The notes below the pieces were generated by a model. The model was given only the letters and a program-made list of their open reading frames with translations, did not search any database and was not told where the DNA came from. A DNA stretch of 64,000 bases from Prochlorococcus sp. AG-436-E22 (GTDB lineage Bacteria > Cyanobacteriota > Cyanobacteriia > PCC-6307 > Cyanobiaceae), in contig QCPG01000002.1 in the NCBI GenBank assembly GCA_003212615.1, forward strand, positions 1-64,000, in the 5' to 3' direction. Below are positions 19,492 to 30,079 of this stretch, one piece after another; positions within the stretch are counted from its first letter, which is position 1; every line of letters starts with the position of its first letter. A program made the position numbers and the translations under genes.

Positions 19492-20328
19492 GTGTTTTCT
19501 TGGCCTACTAATTATGATTACTGCTATACCTTAGCTGGTGTTATCTCCAAAGAAGGTGTAGGCCTTCATAGTGGAGAAAAAACAAGTGTTACAATTTCTT
19601 CTTACGAAAAAGAAGGATATTATGTTTCTTTCAAGGATAAACCAAATGAGATTTTTAAGCTAACTCAAGATTTAATTGGAAGTACAATGCTATGTACGGC
19701 GGTTAAATTAGGTGAAAGAAATTTATATACTATTGAACATTTATTATCTTCAATGGCTGGATGTGGCTTAAGTTACATACATATTGAGGTTGATGGGAAA
19801 GAGATCCCACTTTTAGATGGATCGGCAATTCAGTGGGTTAGAAATTTTGAAGAAGTAGGTATAAAAAAGGCACCTAAACCAGGTAATTTTTTTCGAGAGA
19901 TTAATAAATCAATAATTTTAAATAAAGAAGGCTCCGTTATAGCAGCAACTCCTTCTCAAAAAACTACAATTATATCTACCATAAGTTTTTCCTATCAAGC
20001 AATTGGAAATCAAACTTTTGTGATTGATTTAAATCCAAAAAGTTTCGTTGAAATGATTGCTCCAGCAAGAACATTTGGTTTTAAGGATCAATTTCAAGAG
20101 TTAAGTGAACTTGGATTAATAAAAGGAGGAAGTTTGGAAAATGCCCTTGTTTGTGATGGTGATAAATGGGTTAATCCTCCATTAAGATTTGATAATGAAC
20201 CAATAAGACATAAAATTTTAGACCTGATTGGGGACTTGGCTTTGGTAGGGTTACCTAAGGCTCAAATTTTAGTTTATAAAGGATCACATTCTTTAAATGC
20301 TTTATTTGCCTCATCGTTAAAAAATTAA
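19492..20328 (+). CDS. lpxC: UDP-3-O-acyl-N-acetylglucosamine deacetylase
   Basis: LpxC is the zinc enzyme for the committed step of lipid A synthesis. The 278-residue protein has [12 protein letters not shown] near residue 23, the zinc ligand in [11 protein letters not shown], and the second ligand pair in [17 protein letters not shown]. The start is GTG, immediately after the bamA stop, indicating translational coupling. It is followed by fabZ, lpxA and lpxB, an intact early lipid A operon. Confidence 0.95.
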   Translation: MFSWPTNYDYCYTLAGVISKEGVGLHSGEKTSVTISSYEKEGYYVSFKDKPNEIFKLTQDLIGSTMLCTAVKLGERNLYTIEHLLSSMAGCGLSYIHIEVDGKEIPLLDGSAIQWVRNFEEVGIKKAPKPGNFFREINKSIILNKEGSVIAATPSQKTTIISTISFSYQAIGNQTFVIDLNPKSFVEMIAPARTFGFKDQFQELSELGLIKGGSLENALVCDGDKWVNPPLRFDNEPIRHKILDLIGDLALVGLPKAQILVYKGSHSLNALFASSLKN

Positions 20329-20345
20329 CTGTATTTTTAATTGTT

Positions 20346-20804
20346 TTGGAAAAGAAATTATCAAGTGAAAATAATCAACTCTCATCTGAGAAAATATTAG
20401 GTTTATTACCTCACAGATATCCTTTTGCTCTTGTGGATAAAGTAATAGAGCATATTCCAGGGAAGCGGGCTGTTGCAGTAAAAAATGTAACTATAAATGA
20501 GCCTCAATTTCAAGGACACTTTCCTGAAAGACCACTAATGCCAGGAGTACTTATTGTTGAATCAATGGCTCAAGTTGGGGGAATAATAGTAACGCAAATG
20601 CCTGATCTACCTAAAGGACTTTTCGTCTTTGCGGGAATCAACAATGTTAAATTTAGAAAACCTGTTGTACCTGGAGATCAATTGATAATTAGTTGTGAAT
20701 TATTGAGTATTAAAAGACAAAGATTTGGCAAAGTTAAAGGTGAGGCACACGTTGATGGGAAGTTGGTTTGTGCTGGAGAATTAATGTTCTCATTAGTTGA
20801 CTAG
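20346..20804 (+). CDS. fabZ: (3R)-hydroxyacyl-ACP dehydratase
   Basis: FabZ dehydrates 3-hydroxyacyl-ACP in fatty acid elongation and competes with LpxA for hydroxyacyl-ACP. The 152-residue hotdog-fold protein has [14 protein letters not shown] and the catalytic pair in [20 protein letters not shown]. The start is TTG (no ATG nearby). It sits between lpxC and lpxA, the common arrangement. Confidence 0.95.
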   Translation: MEKKLSSENNQLSSEKILGLLPHRYPFALVDKVIEHIPGKRAVAVKNVTINEPQFQGHFPERPLMPGVLIVESMAQVGGIIVTQMPDLPKGLFVFAGINNVKFRKPVVPGDQLIISCELLSIKRQRFGKVKGEAHVDGKLVCAGELMFSLVD

Positions 20805-20808
20805 GGAA

Positions 20809-21648
20809 ATGGAGAATAAAAATACTGAATTAAAATCAAGCTTTTGTGGTGTGAAAGTGCATCCAAACGCATTTGTTGATCCAAGGGCCGAATTACATGA
20901 AGGAGTTATGATCTCTCAAGGAGCTATTGTCGGTCCTAATGTGACTATCGGGAAAGGAACCGAAATAGGACCAAATGCTGTTATTACCGGAAGAACTCAA
21001 ATTGGTGAAAACAATAAAGTTTTCCCAAATGTTTTTATAGGTTTGGATCCCCAAGATCTTAAATATAAAGGTGCCTCTACTGAAGTAATTATTGGAGATA
21101 AAAATATTTTTAGAGAATGCGTGACTATTAATAAGGCAACTGATGAAGGAGAAAAAACTATTATTGGTAATAATAATTTGTTAATGGCATATACTCACAT
21201 AGGCCATAATTGTGAACTTGGGAATAGGATAGTTATATCAAATAGTGTTCAAGTTGCTGGCCATGTAAAGGTTGAAGATAAAGCTATTATTGGTGGCTGT
21301 TTAGGTGTTCATCAATTTGTACATATTGGATATTTAGCAATGATTGGAGGAATGACAAGAGTTGATAGAGACGTACCACCTTTTTGTTTAGCCGAAGGAC
21401 ATCCAGGAAGATTGAGAGGTTTGAATAGGATTGGTATTAAAAGAAGTGGTTTGCTTGAAAATCATGGTTTTGATTTAAAACTTTTGCAAAGTACCTGGAA
21501 TTTAATTTTTAAGTCCAATAATGTAATGTCTGAAGCATTAGAAATGGCAACAAAAGGCCAATTAGATTTTTCTTCAAAAAAATTATGTGACTTTTTAAAA
21601 GATTCAATCTCAAAAGAAAGACGCGGCCCAATGCCTTTAATAAATTAA
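20809..21648 (+). CDS. lpxA: UDP-N-acetylglucosamine O-acyltransferase
   Basis: LpxA acylates UDP-GlcNAc in the first step of lipid A synthesis. About residues 8-190 form left-handed beta-helix hexapeptide repeats (GAIVGPNVTIGKGTEIGPNAVI). The active-site histidine lies in AYTHIGHNCELGN. I prefer the ATG at 20809 to the track's TTG at 20797, because the TTG lies inside the fabZ coding end and the ATG gives the expected N-terminus. The stop overlaps the lpxB start (TAATG). Confidence 0.95.
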   Translation: MENKNTELKSSFCGVKVHPNAFVDPRAELHEGVMISQGAIVGPNVTIGKGTEIGPNAVITGRTQIGENNKVFPNVFIGLDPQDLKYKGASTEVIIGDKNIFRECVTINKATDEGEKTIIGNNNLLMAYTHIGHNCELGNRIVISNSVQVAGHVKVEDKAIIGGCLGVHQFVHIGYLAMIGGMTRVDRDVPPFCLAEGHPGRLRGLNRIGIKRSGLLENHGFDLKLLQSTWNLIFKSNNVMSEALEMATKGQLDFSSKKLCDFLKDSISKERRGPMPLIN

Positions 21649-22826
21649 TGAATAAAAAGATATTTATAAGTACCGGAGAAGTCTCTGGAGATTTACATGG
21701 AGGGTTATTGTCCAAAGCATTATTTGATGAAGCTAGAAAACATTCAATTAACTTAGAGATCTATGGACTAGGGGGCGAAAAGATGAAGAATGAAGGAGTC
21801 CAGCTTCTTAGAGATACTACATCTATAAGTGCGATAGGAATATGGGAGGTCTTACCGCTAATTATTCCCATGATGAAGGTTCAGAAAAAATTTTATGAAT
21901 CCATCAAGAAGTATCGGCCAAATTGCTTAATACTTATAGATTATATGGGTCCCAATATTAAAATTGGGACTAAATTAAAAAGATCGAGAAATAATATTCC
22001 AATTTATTATTATATTGCTCCTCAAGAATGGGCATGGAGGTTTGGTAATAATAGCACTACGAACTTAATTAATTTTTCAGATAAAATCTTTGCAATTTTC
22101 AAGCAGGAAGCAAACTTTTATAAGAGGAGGGGGGGAAATGTTTTTTGGATTGGACATCCAATGATTGACTTAACGAAAAAACTACCCTCGAAGAAAGATT
22201 CGAGAGCAATGCTAAAACTTCGATCAGATCAGAATATCTTACTTTTAATGCCTGCATCAAGACCCCAAGAGTTGAGATATATATTACCTACCTTCTTAAA
22301 AGCAGCAAAACAATTACAATTAAGATATCCAAGTCTTGTTGTTTATATTCCATCCTGTAGAAGGGTTTTTGATGAAAGATTTAGAAAGGGTTTAAAAAAA
22401 TATGAAATTCAAGGTAAGGTTATTTCTCAAAAATATGATTCTGAATTGATGCCTTATATTTATTCATTAACAAAACTAGCTTTATGCAAATCAGGAACAG
22501 TCAATATGGAATTAGCTTTATATGCAATACCACAGATTGTTGGATATAGAGTCAGTAGAGTTACTGCTTTTATTGCAAAAAAAATTCTCAATTTCAAGGT
22601 GCGTTTTATTTCTCCTGTTAATCTTTTAGTAAAAAAATTAATAATACCTGAGTTTGTCCAGAAAAATTTTAATGAAAAGAAAATTTTTTATAAAGCTTGC
22701 AGGCTTCTCGATCTGAAATCAGAAAAAGCAAGAATCAAAAAAGGTTATACTCTTTTAAAAAAAGAATTAGGTGAGGAAGGAGTGGTTGAGAGAGCAGCGA
22801 AAGAAATTATTAATTCTATAATTTGA
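21648..22826 (+). CDS. lpxB: Lipid-A-disaccharide synthase
   Basis: LpxB joins UDP-diacylglucosamine and lipid X to form the lipid A disaccharide. The 392-residue GT19 glycosyltransferase opens with ISTGEVSGDLHGGLLSKAL. It has YYIAPQEWAWR near residue 123, FWIGHPMID, and the nucleotide-binding LCKSGTVNMELALYAIPQIVGYR. Its ATG overlaps the lpxA stop by one base. It completes lpxC-fabZ-lpxA-lpxB. Confidence 0.95.
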   Translation: MNKKIFISTGEVSGDLHGGLLSKALFDEARKHSINLEIYGLGGEKMKNEGVQLLRDTTSISAIGIWEVLPLIIPMMKVQKKFYESIKKYRPNCLILIDYMGPNIKIGTKLKRSRNNIPIYYYIAPQEWAWRFGNNSTTNLINFSDKIFAIFKQEANFYKRRGGNVFWIGHPMIDLTKKLPSKKDSRAMLKLRSDQNILLLMPASRPQELRYILPTFLKAAKQLQLRYPSLVVYIPSCRRVFDERFRKGLKKYEIQGKVISQKYDSELMPYIYSLTKLALCKSGTVNMELALYAIPQIVGYRVSRVTAFIAKKILNFKVRFISPVNLLVKKLIIPEFVQKNFNEKKIFYKACRLLDLKSEKARIKKGYTLLKKELGEEGVVERAAKEIINSII

Positions 22827-22842
22827 TCTTTATAATAAAAAA

Positions 22843-23445
22843 ATGAAATATTTTTTACCTCTAATAATTGTTGTTTCAATATTAATTAACCCTTTAAACA
22901 CTCAAGCAGAAGAATTGATTCTTGCAGGAGGTTGTTTTTGGTGTTTAGAACATGACTTAGAGTCCTTAAGTGGGATAAATTTTGTTCAAAGTGGCTATTC
23001 AGGAGGAAATTTACAAAATCCTACCTACGAAAATCATGAAGGACATCAGGAAGTGGTTTTAGTGGACTATGATTCCCAATTGGTAACTTTACCCGAGATA
23101 CTTAGGCTCTATTTCAGAAATATTGATCCTCTGGATGCTAAGGGTCAATTCTGTGATCGTGGAGATTCTTATAGGCCAGTGATCTTTTTCGAAAATGAAA
23201 CTGAGGAAAGTGATGCAAAGAATGCAATTTTCTCGGCCTCTAATGAGTTGCGAGTGCCATTAGAAAAAATATCTGTAGAACTAAAATCAAAAGGTCAATT
23301 TTGGTTGGCTGAAGAATATCATCAGGATTTTGCTGAGAGAAATGAATTAAAATATAAGTTCTATAGATTCTCATGCGGGAGAGATCAGAGGTTAGATAAA
23401 TTATGGGGGGATAATGCTAGATCAACAAATCCTTGGACTCAATGA
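22843..23445 (+). CDS. msrA: Exported peptide methionine-S-sulfoxide reductase
   Basis: MsrA reduces methionine-S-sulfoxide in proteins. The catalytic motif AGGCFWCLEHDLESLSG follows a signal-like segment (FLPLIIVVSILINPLNTQA, about residues 4-22). The HEGHQEVVLVDYD and EYHQDF boxes are present. The signal segment suggests periplasmic or lumenal action, less usual than cytosolic MsrA. It sits 16 bp after lpxB at the end of the envelope operon. Confidence 0.92.
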   Translation: MKYFLPLIIVVSILINPLNTQAEELILAGGCFWCLEHDLESLSGINFVQSGYSGGNLQNPTYENHEGHQEVVLVDYDSQLVTLPEILRLYFRNIDPLDAKGQFCDRGDSYRPVIFFENETEESDAKNAIFSASNELRVPLEKISVELKSKGQFWLAEEYHQDFAERNELKYKFYRFSCGRDQRLDKLWGDNARSTNPWTQ

Positions 23446-23457
23446 TTATAGATATAG

Positions 23458-24930
23458 TTATTTATTTTTAATCCATTGAACAATAGTTTTAACTCCAAAA
23501 CCGGTTGCACCTGATGGATTAATCCCCTTATTCTTATCAGTCCAACAAGTACCAGCAATATCAATATGAGCCCATTTAATCTCTTTATCAAAGAATTCCT
23601 CTAAAAACAAAGCAGCAGTTATTGACCCACCTGCTCTAGGGCCTGTATTTTTCATATCAGCTATATGAGACTTTAACCCTTCTCTATAGGATTTTTGTAA
23701 AGGCATTTGCCATAATTCTTCTCCAGCCTGGGCTGATGCAGCTTTTAGATCATTTGCTAGAGCATCATTATTGCTCCAGAATCCAGCGACATCATTCCCT
23801 AATGCAACAACAATAGCTCCTGTTAAAGTGGCGAGATCAATTATTGAATCCGGTTTTAAATTGGATGCGTAAGTTAAAGCATCAGCTAATGTGAGTCTAC
23901 CCTCTGCATCAGTGTTATTTATTTCAATTGTCTTACCATTAGATGCCTTAACTACATCTCCAGGATGTACTGCAGATCCATTTATCATGTTTTCGCAAGC
24001 TGCCACAATAAAATGTATTTCTAGTCCCTTTGGTTTTATTGCCCCAAGTGCTTTTGCTGCTCCTAAAACTGCAGCGCTTCCGCCCATATCATATTTCATC
24101 ATTTCAATTTGAGAGGCTCCTACTTTCAGGTTGTATCCTCCAGAATCAAAGGTTAAACCCTTCCCAACAATCGCAATCTTTTCTTTTATAGGACCCTCTG
24201 ACTTAAAAGTAAGATGTATAAATTTAGGATCTAGATCAGAACCTTTTGCTACAGCTAAATATGCACCCATTCCTAAATCTTCACATTCTTTTGCCTCTAA
24301 AATTTTCACTTCCAAACCATGATCTTTAGCTATTTGAGAAGCTTGCATAGACATTTCATGGGGCGTAAGACTATTTGGCGGGGCTGCTACTAGTCTTCTG
24401 GCTAGTTCTACACCTTCACATATTTTTTCTGCCTCTTCAAAGATAATATTATCAAATTTTTTTAAATTCAAAAACTCTATTTCTTTAAGAACTTTCTCTT
24501 CATCTTTTTTCTTGTTGAATCTATTGTCCTTATAAGCAGATAATCTGGCTGACTCTGCTAATTGATTAATTTCTAATTGTGAATTTATTAATTCCCAAGG
24601 TAGCAAGATGCTGATTTTTTCATTTTTATCAACAGTTTTCCTAATTAGATTTCCTATGGAGTTTTCTATATCACTTTTGTTTATGTCTTTAGATTTGCCA
24701 AGACCAAGTATGATTAAAGTTTCTAATTTTTGATCTAAAAATTCAAAGCTTAGAGTTTTTCCTTTCTCTCCTTTGAATTTTTTTTGAGTAACTTTTTTTA
24801 GTAATAATTTTGGGTCAACAACAAATTTTATGTTTTCAAGTTGGCTTGCTATTTCTTCCTCTAAAACTCCAAAAATTAATGAAGCACCTTGCCAGTTATC
24901 TAGATTTTCTTGGAATGTGGAAAATTGCAT
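23458..24930 (-). CDS. pepA: Leucyl aminopeptidase (M17)
   Basis: This 490-residue two-domain hexameric enzyme removes N-terminal residues from peptides. The C-terminal catalytic domain shows [14 protein letters not shown] and the M17 signature [15 protein letters not shown] with metal-binding Asp and Glu. The end [11 protein letters not shown] is also typical. The N-terminal half is the less conserved regulatory domain. It is convergent with msrA, 12 bp away. Confidence 0.95.
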   Translation of the reverse strand: MQFSTFQENLDNWQGASLIFGVLEEEIASQLENIKFVVDPKLLLKKVTQKKFKGEKGKTLSFEFLDQKLETLIILGLGKSKDINKSDIENSIGNLIRKTVDKNEKISILLPWELINSQLEINQLAESARLSAYKDNRFNKKKDEEKVLKEIEFLNLKKFDNIIFEEAEKICEGVELARRLVAAPPNSLTPHEMSMQASQIAKDHGLEVKILEAKECEDLGMGAYLAVAKGSDLDPKFIHLTFKSEGPIKEKIAIVGKGLTFDSGGYNLKVGASQIEMMKYDMGGSAAVLGAAKALGAIKPKGLEIHFIVAACENMINGSAVHPGDVVKASNGKTIEINNTDAEGRLTLADALTYASNLKPDSIIDLATLTGAIVVALGNDVAGFWSNNDALANDLKAASAQAGEELWQMPLQKSYREGLKSHIADMKNTGPRAGGSITAALFLEEFFDKEIKWAHIDIAGTCWTDKNKGINPSGATGFGVKTIVQWIKNK

Positions 24931-24954
24931 TTGTAAAATGGATTGAATTAACTC

Positions 24955-25566
24955 TTAATTGTTTGTGAAAGTAGTTGCCCACCTATCTCGGGTTTCTTTA
25001 TTGAAAGGTGGTAACCATAAATATATCAGTTGCTGTTCTAATTTACGTCTTAATTTCACTTCTTTAGGTACATCTAAGAAGAAACGAATATCTTGGTGAC
25101 TTGAGAGGTTGTTATGGGCTAGGGCTTCTTTATAGTTCATGAGGTAATTTTTACAGTCATGTTCACCCTTCCATCTTTTATTTGCTAAGTTTGTTTCTCC
25201 TATATAAAGGATTATTTTAGAACTCTCCATCGAGTCAATTACAAAATACATTGCTGGACCATTGTGTATATATTTATTAGTTCTCCAAAAATTTAGTGAT
25301 ACAGGTTGTAGGGAAAACGGATCAATTTTTCTTTCATTGGAAATTGTATTTATTGGAAGACTTGTTTGTTGCAAAGTTTTATTGTGAGCATCTTTTGAAA
25401 TTTTAAATTGGTGATTATGGATTCTATTTCTCCATTCTGTTAGGAGTTCGCCTGTGATTTTTAGATTATTTAAGTGTTGATAATTAATTGATGTATTTAC
25501 ATTTGAACCAAATAATTCAAATTGTCTATTTTGATTTGAAATATTATTTACGTAGAATTTTTTCAA
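24955..25566 (-). CDS. GIY-YIG-fold protein, cyanobacterial type
   Basis: The 203-residue protein has a GIY-YIG-like core in its second half: MYFVIDS, then IILYIGETNLANKRWKGEHDCKNYL, with the arginine-lysine segment and a later glutamate (RRKLEQQLI). GIY-YIG domains cleave DNA or bind nucleic acid. The first half is a variable Asn/Gln-rich region. It lies 24 bp downstream of pepA's start and reads the same way. Whether it is an active nuclease is uncertain. Confidence 0.65.
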   Translation of the reverse strand: MKKFYVNNISNQNRQFELFGSNVNTSINYQHLNNLKITGELLTEWRNRIHNHQFKISKDAHNKTLQQTSLPINTISNERKIDPFSLQPVSLNFWRTNKYIHNGPAMYFVIDSMESSKIILYIGETNLANKRWKGEHDCKNYLMNYKEALAHNNLSSHQDIRFFLDVPKEVKLRRKLEQQLIYLWLPPFNKETRDRWATTFTNN

Positions 25567-25717
25567 TATTTATTTAAGATGTGTACTAAATTTAATTCTT
25601 AAAAAATATAAATCAAAGAATTATTTATAAACTAAAATTTATTAATGTTCTAATCAATTTAAAAGATTCTTGTTATCTTGTAATTGAGCCTTAATCTTGC
25701 GAAGTAAAAAAATAGAA

Positions 25718-26041
25718 ATGGGATTCTTTGAGTCAGACATCGTTCAAGAAGAAGCTAAAAAGCTTTTTACAGATTACCAAGAACTTATGAAACTTGGCTC
25801 TGATTATGGAAAATTTGACAGAGAAGGGAAAAAAATGTTTATAAAAAAAATGGAATCTCTTATGGATCGTTATAAGGTTTTTATGAAGAGATTTGAATTG
25901 TCTGAAGATTTTCAAGCCAAAATGACAGTAGAACAATTAAAGACACAGTTAAGTCAATTTGGCATTACTCCTGATCAAATGTTCGATCAGATGAATAAAA
26001 CCTTAATAAGAATGAAGGATGAACTTGATAAAACTTCTTAA
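25718..26041 (+). CDS. DUF1825 family protein
   Basis: From the ATG at 25718 the product is 107 residues, starting MGFFESDIVQEEAKKLFTDYQELM. The track's TTG at 25697 would add seven residues unlike the family. The sequence is highly helical and charged, without membrane segments. I recognise it as the cyanobacteria-only DUF1825 family, whose function is unknown. It precedes tyrS by 19 bp. Confidence 0.82.
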   Translation: MGFFESDIVQEEAKKLFTDYQELMKLGSDYGKFDREGKKMFIKKMESLMDRYKVFMKRFELSEDFQAKMTVEQLKTQLSQFGITPDQMFDQMNKTLIRMKDELDKTS

Positions 26042-26060
26042 ATTTAACGGTTAAAGCTTC

Positions 26061-27299
26061 ATGTCAGATGATTTAATATTGCCATCATGGCTGTCAAGAG
26101 GAATAGAAGAATATTTCCCAATTAAGGGAACAGATCACACTTTTTCGGAGATAATTGATCATGCGAAAAGAAATAATAAAAAATTAAGGGTTAAACTGGG
26201 AATCGATCCAACTGGAACAGATATTCATCTTGGGCACAGCATATTGTTCAAAAAACTTAGGGCCTTCCAAGATAATGGACATGTTGCAGTTTTAATTATT
26301 GGAGATTTTACTGCTCAAATTGGAGACCCAACTGGTAAAAACAAAACAAGAGTGCAGTTATCGGAAAAACAAGTTAAGGATAATGCAAAAACATACTTAA
26401 CCCAACTAGGAATGGGTAAACCAGCTAATGAATCTATTTTAGATTTTGATTCAAAAGATAGAATAGAAGTTAGATATAACAGTGAATGGTTAAAAGGATT
26501 AGATCTTAATTCGATAATTGAATTAATGGGGAGTGCAACAGTTAGTCAAATGTTAGCTAAGGAGGAGTTTAATAAAAGGTACACTACACAAGTTCCAATT
26601 TCTTTGCATGAATTCTTATATCCACTATTACAAGGTTACGATTCAGTGGTTGTTCAATCAGATATTGAGCTTGGAGGTACAGATCAAAAATTTAATATTG
26701 CAATAGGAAGAGATCTTCAAAGGCATTTTAAACAAAAACCTCAATTTGGTGTTCTGTTGCCAATTTTGACAGGTTTAGATGGAATTAAGAAGATGAGTAA
26801 ATCTGAATTTAACACTGTGGGTTTGACTGATGATCCTCTTTCAATGTATTCAAAATTAGAAAAAGTACCCGATAATATAATACCTAACTATTTTGAATTA
26901 CTTACTGAATTAGATTTAAGTTTGCTTAAAAACTCAAATCCTCGTGAATTACAGAGAAGAATGGCTTTAGAAGTTACTACTTTATTCCACGGGGCTGAAG
27001 AAGCATTAAAAGCTCAATCAAACTGCGAGAAATTATTTCTTGGAAAGAAAGAAAAGGTTGGAGAAATTCCAGAGATTTCATTAAAAGAAATAGTTTTTCC
27101 AGTTAAGTTTTTTTACTTGCTAAGTGCTCTAAAACTTTTCAAATCAAGCAGCGAATCCAAAAGATCTATTAAAGGTGGGGGTGTAAAAATTGATAGTCAG
27201 AAAGTAATCAATCCTGATTTAGTTTTTGATTCAAAAAATGATTTGGAAGGAAAAATTTTGCAAATTGGAAAAAGAATAATTAAGAGGTTTGAAAACTAA
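26061..27299 (+). CDS. tyrS: Tyrosyl-tRNA synthetase
   Basis: The 412-residue class I synthetase charges tRNA-Tyr. It shows the HIGH-type motif [11 protein letters not shown] near residue 57, [16 protein letters not shown], and the KMSKS loop KKMSKSEFN near residue 245. The C-terminus has an S4-like RNA-binding tail ([16 protein letters not shown]). It is followed by pyrF after a few bases on the same strand. Confidence 0.96.
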   Translation: MSDDLILPSWLSRGIEEYFPIKGTDHTFSEIIDHAKRNNKKLRVKLGIDPTGTDIHLGHSILFKKLRAFQDNGHVAVLIIGDFTAQIGDPTGKNKTRVQLSEKQVKDNAKTYLTQLGMGKPANESILDFDSKDRIEVRYNSEWLKGLDLNSIIELMGSATVSQMLAKEEFNKRYTTQVPISLHEFLYPLLQGYDSVVVQSDIELGGTDQKFNIAIGRDLQRHFKQKPQFGVLLPILTGLDGIKKMSKSEFNTVGLTDDPLSMYSKLEKVPDNIIPNYFELLTELDLSLLKNSNPRELQRRMALEVTTLFHGAEEALKAQSNCEKLFLGKKEKVGEIPEISLKEIVFPVKFFYLLSALKLFKSSSESKRSIKGGGVKIDSQKVINPDLVFDSKNDLEGKILQIGKRIIKRFEN

Positions 27300-27305
27300 A
27301 AGTTG

Positions 27306-28034
27306 ATGAATAACAGATTTAATTCAGAAGATAAAATAATATTGGCAATTGATGGACTAGATATAAGTCAAGCAAAATTACTTCTAGAAAAATGTCCTAA
27401 CATTAAGTGGGTGAAAGTTGGTTTAGAGCTTTTTGTTAGGGAAGGTCCAAGAGTTATTGAAATTTTAAAAAGTCTAAATAAAAAAATTTTTTTAGACTTA
27501 AAATTTCATGATATTCCAAATACCATGAGTGCAGCATGTTTCCAAGTTTCAAAATTAGGGGTTGATATTATTTCTATTCATGCTTCAGCAGGTCTAAAAG
27601 CTCTTAAGGATTCAAAAAAAGCATCTTTAGAAGGAGCTACCTCAGTCAGTGTAAAACCTCCATTAGTTGTAGGAATAACTGTTTTAACAAGCTTTTCTCT
27701 TAAAGATTTTCAAACTGATCTTGATAGAAATAATTCTATTGAAGAAAATGTATTGAGACTGGCAAAGTTGTCTTTTGATGCTGGATTAGATGGATGTGTC
27801 TGTTCCCCTTGGGAGGTAAAAATGTTGAGATCTATTTATAAAGATAATTTTGAACTAATTACACCAGGTATCAGGTTAAAGATTGAAGATAAAGATGATC
27901 AAAATAGAATTATGACTCCCGATGAAGCTATAGATAATGGCTCCTCTAAATTAGTCATTGGTAGATCAATATCAAAAGCTATTGATCCTAATAAAGCTAT
28001 AATAGAAATATTTAAATCTATTAATTCTGGTTGA
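27306..28034 (+). CDS. pyrF: Orotidine 5'-phosphate decarboxylase
   Basis: PyrF makes UMP from OMP, the last de novo pyrimidine step. The 242-residue TIM barrel has IILAIDGLD, the catalytic D-K-x-x-D signature as [13 protein letters not shown], and the phosphate loop [10 protein letters not shown] near the end. The ATG at 27306 is taken instead of the adjacent TTG at 27303. The 3' end overlaps plsY by 14 bp on the other strand. Confidence 0.95.
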   Translation: MNNRFNSEDKIILAIDGLDISQAKLLLEKCPNIKWVKVGLELFVREGPRVIEILKSLNKKIFLDLKFHDIPNTMSAACFQVSKLGVDIISIHASAGLKALKDSKKASLEGATSVSVKPPLVVGITVLTSFSLKDFQTDLDRNNSIEENVLRLAKLSFDAGLDGCVCSPWEVKMLRSIYKDNFELITPGIRLKIEDKDDQNRIMTPDEAIDNGSSKLVIGRSISKAIDPNKAIIEIFKSINSG

Positions 28035-28611
28035 TTTTGGATTCTTCTCCCTTGAGCAATCTTGTTATGTTTGTTCTATGTTTCCAGATAACTAATAATG
28101 CCACAATTAAACTTATAAAAAAGTATGAATGCATAAATTTACCTAGATAAAAAAACATAAAAAAAGGAAGTAAGATTGCAGCTGAAATACTGGATAAAGA
28201 TACAAATTTAGTTTTTGCTAATACTATTAAAAAAATTCCAAGAGACGCTAGCCCAACTTTCCAAGAAAGAGCTAAAAACATACCTAGTCCAGTCGCAACA
28301 GCTTTTCCTCCTTTCCCTCTAAGCCATATTGGCCATATATGTCCTGTGATAGCGAATATGCCTGCTATTACTTCTATTAATACTTGGTCTGTGTAATGCT
28401 GAGCAATTTTTACTGCAATAAGTCCTTTTCCGACGTCAATGAGAAAAACAAAAAGTGCTGGCCATTTCCCTACATTTCTTAAGACATTTGTGGCACCTGT
28501 AGATCCAGAACCTATTGTTCTGAGATCTATATTTTTAAGATATTTTCCAACTAAAAAACCTGTAGGAAGAGATCCTAAAAGATAACTTAAAAAGATTATT
28601 AAAATATTCAT
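28021..28611 (-). CDS. plsY: Glycerol-3-phosphate acyltransferase (acyl-phosphate type)
   Basis: PlsY transfers acyl groups from acyl-phosphate to glycerol-3-phosphate, starting phospholipid and galactolipid synthesis. The 196-residue membrane protein has five hydrophobic segments. The PlsY motifs [23 protein letters not shown] and [21 protein letters not shown] are present. It is the last gene of the leftward run from the MFS transporter, 5 bp after the DUF3086 gene. Confidence 0.95.
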   Translation of the reverse strand: MNILIIFLSYLLGSLPTGFLVGKYLKNIDLRTIGSGSTGATNVLRNVGKWPALFVFLIDVGKGLIAVKIAQHYTDQVLIEVIAGIFAITGHIWPIWLRGKGGKAVATGLGMFLALSWKVGLASLGIFLIVLAKTKFVSLSSISAAILLPFFMFFYLGKFMHSYFFISLIVALLVIWKHRTNITRLLKGEESKINQN

Positions 28612-28616
28612 ACAAA

Positions 28617-29627
28617 TTAGTTTAGTTCAAGATCATCGTAAATTTCATTATCTGAACCAGCGAATGCAAGCCACAATGGAAATTGAAGTATTGGAATTTC
28701 AACGGCTGTTTCTGCTGCATCAATAATAATAAATGGTAATTCTTCATTAGCTTCTAATCTATCAGCTCTTTCGATGACACCTTCAGGTCTTTCAAAAAGA
28801 ACAATCCCACTATTAGGTCCAAAGTCATCTCTCGTGAGACCAAGTGAATCTTGAAGAATTCTTCTCCATTCCCCTAGTCGTTCAGGCTGCGAAGCTAAGA
28901 TAAGCGTTTGAAACTGATCTCCATATAATTCGCCAAGGATAGATATTAAACCAGCTGATAATAAGGCATTTTTTTGTCGAGACCCTCTACTTTCAAGTGA
29001 ACCTCTTCCACCCATATTAAAGAACCAATCATCCATAATTGCAATATCTAATGAATCCAGACTTCGTCTTAATTTCCAAGGTTCAGCATAGAAATCAGGT
29101 TGTTCTATGAAAGTTGAAAAGCAGCTTTTTATAATCTTTTCATCTGGCTTAAATGTTTCAGAAAGAGCAGGAACATTAACCACATTATTTGTAATAGAAT
29201 TTTCCTTCTTCTCATCCAGTGGAGAAGGCTTTACGATTATTGGTTGAGAAACTAATTCAAGTTTTTCAACGTTTTGTGAAAGATTCTGCAAAGCACCAGT
29301 TAAATACTCTTGAAAGCCTTTAACTCTTTTAGCGATATTATCTGACTGACCTTTGAAATTTGAATCAATATCTTTTTCTAATTCAGTTTTTTTCGTTTCT
29401 AAATTTTTTATTTCTTTAACTAAATAGTCTTTTTTTGAAACTAGATCTCTAAAAATCTCATTAGAAATTTCATCAAAGGATTTGTTTGATTTGTCGTTTT
29501 TTGAAGTAATTTTTTTATTTTGCGTTGTATTTTTCTTACTAATTTGTTTGGATTTATCATCTGAAATTGACTTATCTTGTATTAATTCCTTTTCAGGATT
29601 ATTGTTTGAAATTTCTTTATTGGTCAT
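28617..29627 (-). CDS. DUF3086 family protein with disordered and coiled-coil N-terminus
   Basis: The first about 60 residues of this 336-residue protein are Lys/Asn/Ser-rich and probably disordered. Residues about 65-125 form a charged coiled coil ([22 protein letters not shown]). The C-terminal about 180 residues are the conserved cyanobacterial DUF3086 domain ([34 protein letters not shown]). Function unknown. It sits among mlaE, DUF3119 and plsY genes, which hints at a membrane-lipid context, but that is inference from position. Confidence 0.8.
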   Translation of the reverse strand: MTNKEISNNNPEKELIQDKSISDDKSKQISKKNTTQNKKITSKNDKSNKSFDEISNEIFRDLVSKKDYLVKEIKNLETKKTELEKDIDSNFKGQSDNIAKRVKGFQEYLTGALQNLSQNVEKLELVSQPIIVKPSPLDEKKENSITNNVVNVPALSETFKPDEKIIKSCFSTFIEQPDFYAEPWKLRRSLDSLDIAIMDDWFFNMGGRGSLESRGSRQKNALLSAGLISILGELYGDQFQTLILASQPERLGEWRRILQDSLGLTRDDFGPNSGIVLFERPEGVIERADRLEANEELPFIIIDAAETAVEIPILQFPLWLAFAGSDNEIYDDLELN

Positions 29628-29662
29628 TTAAATAATTTTGATGATTAAGAAAAAACTGAATT

Positions 29663-30079
29663 TTAGGAATTTTTAATTTCCAGGGAGTCAACTTTTTTTA
29701 AAAGTTCATCTTTTAATTGCCTTGGATTAAATAATATTGGTAATAAATGAGGACTGGACTTTTCTCTAAAATAAAAAATACCTGGGATTACAGGAAAAAA
29801 GAATTTCCATGATATCCAGTTCTTAAATGGAAAAGTTCTAATCTCTTTTCCTAATTGTAAAACGATAAAATCATCAGTTGTTATTTTTATTCTTAAGGTA
29901 AATGACTGAAGCAATAAAAAAAAGCTAAAAGATGCAGAAACTATTGTTGGCAGAGAACCAATATTCAAAAATAAAAGCATAAAACTTAAAACTATGAGAA
30001 TTATTGGTAATTGAAATGACGGTGATATTATTACTTGTTCTTCTTTTTTTGAGTTAGTGTTAAACATAGAATCATCCAA
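29663..30079 (-). CDS. DUF3119 family membrane protein
   Basis: The 138-residue protein has a hydrophobic hairpin at about residues 23-58 (LPIILIVLSFMLLFLNIG; IVSASFSFFLLLQSF). A PH-like soluble part follows (IKITTDDFIVLQLGKEIRTFPFKNWISWKFFFP). I recognise the cyanobacterial and plastid DUF3119 family, of unknown function. It overlaps the mlaE stop by 8 bp, strong evidence of cotranscription with that lipid-transport permease. Confidence 0.78.
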   Translation of the reverse strand: MDDSMFNTNSKKEEQVIISPSFQLPIILIVLSFMLLFLNIGSLPTIVSASFSFFLLLQSFTLRIKITTDDFIVLQLGKEIRTFPFKNWISWKFFFPVIPGIFYFREKSSPHLLPILFNPRQLKDELLKKVDSLEIKNS

